Below, piece after piece: positions 31,859 through 36,860 of a stretch of 36,860 nt of DNA (its first letter is position 1; every line of letters begins with the position of its first letter). Location: positions 1 through 36,860 of the forward strand of contig CAZSNT010000102.1 in the NCBI GenBank assembly GCA_964607765.1. The letters are read 5' to 3'. The notes beneath the pieces are model-generated. The model searched no databases, was not told the DNA's origin, and worked only from the letters and a program-made list of their open reading frames with translations. This DNA is from CAZSNT01 sp964607765. GTDB taxonomy: Bacteria > Verrucomicrobiota > Lentisphaeria > Oligosphaerales > JABHEG01. The translations under genes were made by a program, and so were the position numbers.

Positions 31859-33373
31859 ATGCCGCACAACGCACAGTCACCCGACAGACCGCGCAATTTC
31901 GTGTTTATCCTGGCCGACGATTTGGGTGTCGTCGATCTCAGCGCGGGCGGGAGCGACTTCTACGAGAGCCCGAACATCGACCGGATCGCGCGGGAAGGCA
32001 TGCTGTTCGAGCACGGCTATGCGACCTGCCAGGTGTGCAGTCCATCGCGGGCGAGCATTATGACGGGCAAGTACACGCCACGGGTCGGCATCACGGACTG
32101 GATCGGCGCCCACGCCGGAACAGACTGGAAGCGCAACACGAAGCTGCTGCCGGCCGAGTACGAGCATCAGCTGTCGCTCGACGAGACCAGCATTGCGGCT
32201 GCCATGCGCGAAGGCGGCTACACAACGTTCTTTGCCGGCAAGTGGCACTTGGGCAAGGAGGGTTACTGGCCGGAAGACCACGGTTTCGACATCAATGTCG
32301 GCGGGCATGACAGGGGCTCGCCCCCCGGCGGCTACTTCGCGCCCTACAACAACCCCAAGATGGGCGACGGCCCGGACGGCGAGTGCCTGTGCATCCGCCT
32401 GGGGGACGAGACAGCGGCGTTCATCGAGGCGCATCAGGATAAGCCATTCTTCGCTTACCTGTCGTTCTACGCCGTGCACGGCCCGATCCAGACCACACAG
32501 GTGCGTTGGGCCAAGTACCGCGACAAGGCCCTGGCCGGGCCGCAGCCCGACAACCGATTCATCATGGACCGGCGCATGCCCGTGCGGCAGGTCCAGGACA
32601 ACCCGGTCTACGCCGGCTTGATCGAGATGATGGACGACGGCGTCGGCGTGGTTTTGGACAAGCTGGACGAGCTCGGGCTCGCGGAGAACACGGTCGTGAT
32701 CTTCACCTCGGACAACGGCGGTGTGTCCTCGGGCGACTCGTTTTCGAGCAGCATGCTGCCGTACCGCGGCGGCAAGGGCCGGCAGTGGGAGGGCGGCATC
32801 CGCGAACCGTACTACGTGCGGGTCCCCGGCATGACCGCCCCGGGCTCAACCTGTGACACACCGGTGACCGGAACCGACTTCTACCCGACCATTCTGGAAT
32901 TGGCCGGGCTGCCGCTGCGACCGAAGCAGCACCTGGACGGCGTCAGCATCGTGCCGCTGCTGCAAGGCGGAACGATCGCGCCGCGCGACCTGTACTGGCA
33001 TTACCCGCACTACGGCAACCAGGGCGGGGACCCGACCACCATGATGCGCTCGGGTATGTGGAAGCTGATCCACTACTGGGAAGACGACCGCGACGAACTC
33101 TACGATCTGGCCACGGACATGGAAGAACAGAACGACGTGGCGCAGACCCACCCGACGATCGCCGCCGAGATGCGCCGGAAGATGGACGCATGGCTAAAGG
33201 AAGTGGGCGCGAGGCCGCCGACGCCGAACCCGAATTACGACCCTGAACTCGCAAAGCAGCAAGCAGAGGAAATGCGCACGGTGCGTATGGCCAACCTGGA
33301 ACGCCAACATGCCGGGTTCCTGGCACCAGACTACAAGCCGGACGCAACCTGGTGGGGCAGCACGGTGGACTGA
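31859..33373 (+). CDS. Class-I sulfatase (arylsulfatase A-like)
   Basis: Predicted 504-residue sulfatase with the full canonical set. Metal-binding DD is at 20-21 (FVFILADDLG), the formylglycine site is C60 in CSPSR followed by ASIMTGKYTPR, the active-site Lys and His are in FAGKWHLGKEG (about 122-132), and FTSDNGG supplies further metal ligands near residue 284. The C-terminal DELYDLATDMEEQNDVA is the usual closing motif. No signal peptide is visible at the chosen ATG, which has GAGG about ten bases upstream. It heads a plus-strand operon with an SHD1-like lipoprotein and a DUF1080 protein. The substrate is unknown; the operon context points to a sulfated glycoside. Confidence 0.95.
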   Translation: MPHNAQSPDRPRNFVFILADDLGVVDLSAGGSDFYESPNIDRIAREGMLFEHGYATCQVCSPSRASIMTGKYTPRVGITDWIGAHAGTDWKRNTKLLPAEYEHQLSLDETSIAAAMREGGYTTFFAGKWHLGKEGYWPEDHGFDINVGGHDRGSPPGGYFAPYNNPKMGDGPDGECLCIRLGDETAAFIEAHQDKPFFAYLSFYAVHGPIQTTQVRWAKYRDKALAGPQPDNRFIMDRRMPVRQVQDNPVYAGLIEMMDDGVGVVLDKLDELGLAENTVVIFTSDNGGVSSGDSFSSSMLPYRGGKGRQWEGGIREPYYVRVPGMTAPGSTCDTPVTGTDFYPTILELAGLPLRPKQHLDGVSIVPLLQGGTIAPRDLYWHYPHYGNQGGDPTTMMRSGMWKLIHYWEDDRDELYDLATDMEEQNDVAQTHPTIAAEMRRKMDAWLKEVGARPPTPNPNYDPELAKQQAEEMRTVRMANLERQHAGFLAPDYKPDATWWGSTVD

Positions 33374-33448
33374 GACGCAAGACGGAAGACGGAAGACGGA
33401 AGACGAAAGAGCGAACAACGAACAACGAACAGCGAATTACGAGCAACC
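33371..33448 (+). repeat. Degenerate heptanucleotide tandem tract abutting a stop codon
   Basis: Eleven consecutive 7-bp units run from 33372 to 33448, beginning with the GA of the sulfatase TGA stop. The first half is AAGACGG-type and the second half AACAACG/AACAGCG-type. It ends six bases before the ATG of the SHD1-like lipoprotein, filling the whole spacer and leaving no Shine-Dalgarno sequence there. Unit number, period and placement mirror the tract at 64-140. Confidence 0.88.
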
Positions 33449-33453
33449 ACACC

Positions 33454-34347
33454 ATGACAGACACGCCGAACACAATATCCTCGCGGCTCGCCGGCGTGCT
33501 CGCCTGCCTGCTTCTCTGCGGGTGTTCGGACGACCTGTGGCCGAAGCGGGAGAAGGACAGCAAGTCGCCCGTGGCAGAACGTCGGACCTGGACACGCGCC
33601 GGAACGGAGCAGACGCTGCAGGCCCGGTTCGTATCCATACGCGACAACGTCGTGGTCCTGGAACGGAGCGACGGCACGCTCGCGCGCACGAGTCTCGCAA
33701 AACTCAGCCCCATTGACCGGGCCTACGTTGCTTCCCGCCAGAAGATGGCTGCCAAGGCGCAGGAGGAGGCCAAGCGCATGAAGGGCGGCAAGTGCCTGCT
33801 CGAGTTCGAGCCGCCAACCGCTGCGCCCGCTTTGCGCGAGGAACGCGTGCGCCCCACCCGCGAGACGCCGCTGGGCGACAGGCTCGGCCGGATCGATGCA
33901 AGAGTCGAGGGTTCGACGGGAAGCTCAGGCAGCCGACTCGGCAGCATCAATCCGAAGATCGAGGCATCGGGGCGGACGGGACAGACGTCGGACACGCAGC
34001 AGCAGCCAAAGCCCGCGCCGGCACGGACGCTCTTCGCCAACCCATCGCCATTCCCCGCCGGCACGGACTTGAGCGGCACACTCTCACAGCTCCCCGGCTC
34101 GGGACGCCTCGGCGTTCTGCTTGAGGACCTGACGGAAGCGCCGACTGTGCTCGTCAAAATCAACGGCAGGGACGTGTGGCTCCACCACGGCCGCGAGCGC
34201 AAGCGTGCTTTCTCGCCGCCGATCACTTTGACAGATGAGGAAGGCAACAACAACAGCCTGCAGATCGACATCCGGATCCGGGGAGAACGCGACGGATCGT
34301 GCGGCATCGGCGCCATCAGCATCTGGGAGCTGGTGCCGAAGGAGTAA
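33454..34347 (+). CDS. SHD1-domain-like lipoprotein
   Basis: Predicted 297-residue lipoprotein. The leader ends in LLCGC, giving a lipidated Cys near residue 23. Residues of about 45-92 resemble the SHD1 module common in planctomycete-type exported proteins (RTWTR, ARFVSIRDNVVVLERSDG, AKLSPIDRAYVAS). A polar linker of about 80 residues, rich in Gly, Ser and Gln, follows. The C-terminal 100 residues look beta-rich (GVLLEDLTEAPTVLVKING). The frame is open from 33352 but the upstream part is the heptad tract; ATG 33454 starts the leader. No ribosome site is recognisable, so translation may rely on coupling to the sulfatase upstream or on an unstructured leader. The DUF1080 gene starts 34 bases downstream. 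Function unknown; a surface binding or anchoring role is inferred. Confidence 0.8.
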   Translation: MTDTPNTISSRLAGVLACLLLCGCSDDLWPKREKDSKSPVAERRTWTRAGTEQTLQARFVSIRDNVVVLERSDGTLARTSLAKLSPIDRAYVASRQKMAAKAQEEAKRMKGGKCLLEFEPPTAAPALREERVRPTRETPLGDRLGRIDARVEGSTGSSGSRLGSINPKIEASGRTGQTSDTQQQPKPAPARTLFANPSPFPAGTDLSGTLSQLPGSGRLGVLLEDLTEAPTVLVKINGRDVWLHHGRERKRAFSPPITLTDEEGNNNSLQIDIRIRGERDGSCGIGAISIWELVPKE

Positions 34348-34381
34348 TCTGGTCTGCTGTGGCCAAAGGAGACACTGAAGA

Positions 34382-35494
34382 ATGACCATCTGCACACGCC
34401 GAATCATAACCGTAACGACAGCAGCTGCACTACTCCTGCTCGCGGTTGCGGAGTCCGCACACGCCGCGCCGAAGAAGCCTAAGAAACCGAAGAAGCAGAC
34501 ACCGGTCTGGACCAGTGTGGCGGCGCCCAAGCTGCCGGCGGACTTCGCTGTGCAAGGCGAATACGTGGGAGAAACTGAGGGTGGCGCGGCGTTGGGCTGC
34601 CAGGTGATCGCGCTGGGCAAAGGCGCGTTCCAGGCCGTGTTCCTCCCGGGCGGTCTGCCGGGCGCGGGCTGGGACGGCAAGACCAAGATCCCGGTCGACG
34701 GCAAGAGCGGGCCGGAGGGTGTGACTGCGTTCACGGCATCCAAGGCCGGGAAGAAGTACTCGGGCAATACGCCGGCCGAGTTCAGCGCCGTGGCTGCCAA
34801 TCCCGTCGAGGGACAGCGCAACTACAGCGCAACCGTCACGGGGAGCGTCCTGGCTGGAAAGACGGACAAAGGCGAGGCGTTCAAGCTGGCCAAACTGACT
34901 CGCAAGAGCCCGACCTTGGGCGCACCGGCCCCGGCAGGCGCGGTCGTGTTGTTCGACGGCACGAACAAGGACGCATTCAACGGCGGGCGGCTCGACGCGA
35001 ACACGAAGCTGCTGTGCACAGACGGCAAGGACATCCGCACGAAGCGGAAGTTCAGCGATTACACCATGCACGTGGAGTTCATGTTGCCGTATCGCCCGGA
35101 AGCGCGCGGGCAGAAGCGTGGCAACAGCGGATTCTACCAAGTGGACATGTACGAGGTGCAGATCCTCGATTCATTCGGGCTCGAAGGCCGCCTCAACGAG
35201 TGCGGCGGCATCTACAAGAACGCCGCGCCGAAAGTGAACATGTGCTTCCCGCCGCTGACGTGGCAGACGTACGACATCGAGTTCCGCAACGCCCGGACCG
35301 ATGCCGCAGGCAAACGCACCGAGAAGGCCAGGATCACGCTGCGCCACAACGGCGTGCTGATCCACGACGGCGTGGAAATCAAGGGTCCGACGGGCGGCAA
35401 CCGCAAGGCGCCGGAGGGCACGCCCGGTCCGATCAAGTTCCAGGGCCACGGCAACCCGCTGCAGTACCGCAACGTGTGGATCGTGCCGAAGTAG
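34382..35494 (+). CDS. Exported DUF1080 protein (3-keto-disaccharide hydrolase domain)
   Basis: Predicted 370-residue protein. A signal peptide ends at ESAHA-AP (about 28), followed by a Lys/Pro-rich stretch. Residues of about 45-170 form a small N-terminal domain found ahead of DUF1080 in related bacteria. Residues of about 180-370 are a DUF1080 (PF06439) jelly roll with its usual landmarks: VVLFDGTNKDAF, RKFSDYTMHVEFMLPY, RGNSGFYQVDMYEVQILDSFG, CGGIYKNAAPKVNMC and the ending FQGHGNPLQYRNVWIVP. Characterised DUF1080 proteins cleave 3-keto-glycosides made by Gfo/Idh-type oxidoreductases. The ATG at 34382 has AAGGAGA about ten bases upstream. It is the last gene of the sulfatase operon and converges on a Gfo/Idh gene, which fits that pathway. 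Confidence 0.92.
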   Translation: MTICTRRIITVTTAAALLLLAVAESAHAAPKKPKKPKKQTPVWTSVAAPKLPADFAVQGEYVGETEGGAALGCQVIALGKGAFQAVFLPGGLPGAGWDGKTKIPVDGKSGPEGVTAFTASKAGKKYSGNTPAEFSAVAANPVEGQRNYSATVTGSVLAGKTDKGEAFKLAKLTRKSPTLGAPAPAGAVVLFDGTNKDAFNGGRLDANTKLLCTDGKDIRTKRKFSDYTMHVEFMLPYRPEARGQKRGNSGFYQVDMYEVQILDSFGLEGRLNECGGIYKNAAPKVNMCFPPLTWQTYDIEFRNARTDAAGKRTEKARITLRHNGVLIHDGVEIKGPTGGNRKAPEGTPGPIKFQGHGNPLQYRNVWIVPK

Positions 35495-35500
35495 GGCTCT

Positions 35501-35582
35501 GGATTACCGGATTCTGGGGTCGAGTGCCATCGGGGGCCTTTGCCCTCCTACCCCACCAATCCGTCAATCCACCAATCCGGTG
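35501..35582. repeat. Convergent-gene spacer with octamer repeats and inverted repeat
   Basis: GGATTACC and GGATTCTG stand in tandem at 35501-35516. On the opposite strand GGATTGGT, GGATTGAC and GGATTGGT run in 8-bp phase just inside the Gfo/Idh stop. The two blocks pair partly (GGATT-CT-GGGGT at 35509-35520 with ACCCC-ACC-AATCC at 35550-35562), giving an interrupted hairpin between convergent stops. It could act as a bidirectional terminator, but it has no T-run. Confidence 0.55.
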
Positions 35583-36647
35583 CTACAGCTGAATCGCGCC
35601 GCCGGTCTCCTGGCTGCGGTAGATGCCGTCCAGGATCTGCATCACGTTCAAGCTCTGTTCGGGCGGAACAGGGGACGGCTCGCCGTCCAGGATCGCATCC
35701 AGGAACGCTTCGAGCTCCACGTGATGCCCGTCGGCACGGTCATCCGGGAACTTCAGTTGCGCGTCCGTCACCGAGCCTGCCGTCTCGCCGTGGATCGTCA
35801 GCGCGGGCCAGTCCGCGCCGGCTTCCGTGCCGCAGAGAACGATGCGCTGGTACTCGGGCTCCTTGATGTTGAGCAGCCAGGAGCATTCCAGCGACAGCGC
35901 CGTGCCGTCTTTAAACCGCACCATCCCGGCAGCGAAGTCCTCCACATCCATGGCATCGCGGTTCCAGTCGCCCCACCACCCTCGGATGTCCTTGCGTTTG
36001 CCGAGCTTGCACGGGGCAATACCCAGAACGGTCTCGGGCTCAGGATGCCCCATGAAATGCAGCGCCAGATCGAGGATGTGCACACCGATGTCGATGCACG
36101 GGCCGCCGCCCGAGTAGTCTTTTGAAACAAACGTCAGGCCCTTGTTCCATCCGGGGATGAAACGGCGGCGCAGGAAGTGTGCGCGTGTGTAGTACACGTC
36201 GCCGAGCGCGCCGGTATCGAGGTAGGCTTTCAGATGCTGACTCGAGCGCATGAAGCGCTGGTGCTGCGCGGTCATGAGGATCTTGCCCGCCTGGTCGCGC
36301 GCGGCGATCATCTTCCGGATCTCGTCCGGGGTCGGAGCCAGCGGCTTCTCGCAGATCACGTGCTTGCCCGCCTTCAATGCGTTGATGCTGATCTCGGCAT
36401 GCACACGGTTCGGCACGCAGACGTCGACGGCATCGATGTCGGCCTTCTTCAGCATGTCGCGGTGGTCCAGGTACCACTCGCTCTTCGGTACATCGTTCTC
36501 CTTGCCGCGGCGCTGGAGCGCCTCCGGCTTGATGTCGCACAAAGCCACGACCTTGGCGTCCGGAACCAGCCGACGCCAGCCGTTCAAGTGCACACCTGAA
36601 ATCCCACCGCATCCTACAAGCCCGATCCTGACTGGCCCGTCCGACAT
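35583..36647 (-). CDS. Gfo/Idh/MocA family oxidoreductase (cytoplasmic)
   Basis: Predicted 354-residue NAD(P)-dependent oxidoreductase. The Rossmann loop is GLVGCGGISGVHL (about 9-21), the canonical catalytic motif is CEKPLAPT (about 98-105), and the C-terminal half contains GGGPCIDIGVHILDLALHFMG with the conserved Asp and His of the family. No export signal is present, in contrast to the Tat-type paralogue at 22312-23610. ATG 36647 was preferred because AAGGAG lies six bases upstream; the frame extends to 36683. It converges on the DUF1080 gene. The likely role is oxidation or reduction of a sugar or inositol-type substrate, possibly the 3-keto step linked to DUF1080. Confidence 0.94.
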   Translation of the reverse strand: MSDGPVRIGLVGCGGISGVHLNGWRRLVPDAKVVALCDIKPEALQRRGKENDVPKSEWYLDHRDMLKKADIDAVDVCVPNRVHAEISINALKAGKHVICEKPLAPTPDEIRKMIAARDQAGKILMTAQHQRFMRSSQHLKAYLDTGALGDVYYTRAHFLRRRFIPGWNKGLTFVSKDYSGGGPCIDIGVHILDLALHFMGHPEPETVLGIAPCKLGKRKDIRGWWGDWNRDAMDVEDFAAGMVRFKDGTALSLECSWLLNIKEPEYQRIVLCGTEAGADWPALTIHGETAGSVTDAQLKFPDDRADGHHVELEAFLDAILDGEPSPVPPEQSLNVMQILDGIYRSQETGGAIQL

Positions 36648-36742
36648 TACCGTCTCCTTCACCACGTCTGTGCTTCCGAGCATGGGGCTGATCCCTGTGC
36701 TGCAGCCGTTCGCACGGCTGCGCCATGATGCCGATCAACATA

Positions 36743-36760
36743 CTGTCAGCTGCCTGACAG
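36743..36760. repeat. Short hairpin upstream of the Gfo/Idh gene
   Basis: CTGTCAG and CTGACAG form a perfect 7-bp stem around a CTGC loop. It lies about 95-115 bases upstream of the Gfo/Idh start in otherwise gene-free sequence. It could be an operator or a leader hairpin; no T-run follows. Confidence 0.45.
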
Positions 36761-36815
36761 CTGCAACCCCGACCGGGCAACTAACCGTCAAAGGTGTCTT
36801 GGGCGGACGCCCCCC

Positions 36816-36841
36816 CTGGGACCGCCGAGCACCAGCTCGGC
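36816..36841. repeat. Third copy of the 26-bp palindromic element
   Basis: These 26 bases are identical to 23759-23784 and begin CTGGGACCGCCGAGCACC. An inverted partner, if present as at 23815-23840, would lie beyond the window edge. The copy supports a dispersed intergenic repeat family in this genome. Confidence 0.88.
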
Positions 36842-36860
36842 TCCGGTCTTGCCTGTGCGG

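Noticed and set aside
33371..33448. Repeat tract considered as a CRISPR fragment
   Set aside because: Units are 7 bp, tandem and degenerate, with no spacers, leader or cas genes.

Overview
The window is a GC-rich bacterial segment with one 100-N scaffold gap, so it comes from a draft or metagenome-assembled genome. Its content points to the Planctomycetes-Verrucomicrobia-Lentisphaerae-Kiritimatiellae part of the tree. That content includes several sulfatases, secreted Gfo/Idh oxidoreductases with Tat-type leaders, DUF1080, ThuA and HEAT fusions, SHD1-like and LamG proteins, large PQQ-type propellers, a hydrazine-synthase-alpha-like/FGE-like fusion and a pseudopilin. This assignment rests on gene families; there is no rRNA or other marker gene. 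I see no tRNA, rRNA, CRISPR array, insertion sequence or phage gene.

Layout. From 139 to 8395 four minus-strand genes read towards the left edge: a two-domain esterase (alpha/beta hydrolase plus SGNH), a secreted di-heme/FGE-like giant, a uroporphyrinogen-decarboxylase-like protein and an M24 peptidase. From 8772 to 11058 two plus-strand genes follow: a sulfatase and an FMN reductase. From 11191 to 14059 lie a minus-strand MBOAT/SGNH O-acyltransferase pair and, upstream of it, a pseudopilin split by the gap, with a terminator and then a promoter between them. From 14601 to 16833 is a sulfatase/hexapeptide-acyltransferase operon. It diverges from a GH144-like glucanase lipoprotein (16990-19077), which converges to within one base on a ThuA-HEAT gene (19079-22285). 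That gene is preceded in its operon by a Tat-exported Gfo/Idh oxidoreductase. From 23877 to 31475 three minus-strand genes encode envelope proteins: an orphan 905-residue protein, a HEAT-LamG protein and a PQQ-type propeller with an overlapping start. From 31859 to 35494 a plus-strand operon encodes a sulfatase, an SHD1-like lipoprotein and a DUF1080 protein. It converges on a cytoplasmic Gfo/Idh oxidoreductase (35583-36647).

How they may work together (inference). The set looks like machinery for taking apart sulfated, acylated polysaccharide. Three class-I sulfatases and the esterase fusion would remove substituents, and the GH144-like enzyme would cut glucan. Gfo/Idh, ThuA and DUF1080 proteins fit the 3-keto-sugar route of glycoside cleavage. 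The MBOAT/SGNH pair would instead add acyl groups to an exported polymer. No transporter, SusC/D pair or regulator is visible. The only FGE-like domain lacks one of the two catalytic cysteines, so sulfatase activation must be encoded elsewhere.

The most unusual non-coding signal is a set of degenerate 7-bp-periodic tracts that begin at, or within a few bases of, stop codons (at 141, 10332, 27220 and 33371). There are also several dispersed palindromic intergenic repeats. One 26-bp unit occurs as an inverted pair at 23759-23840 and again, identically, at 36816-36841.
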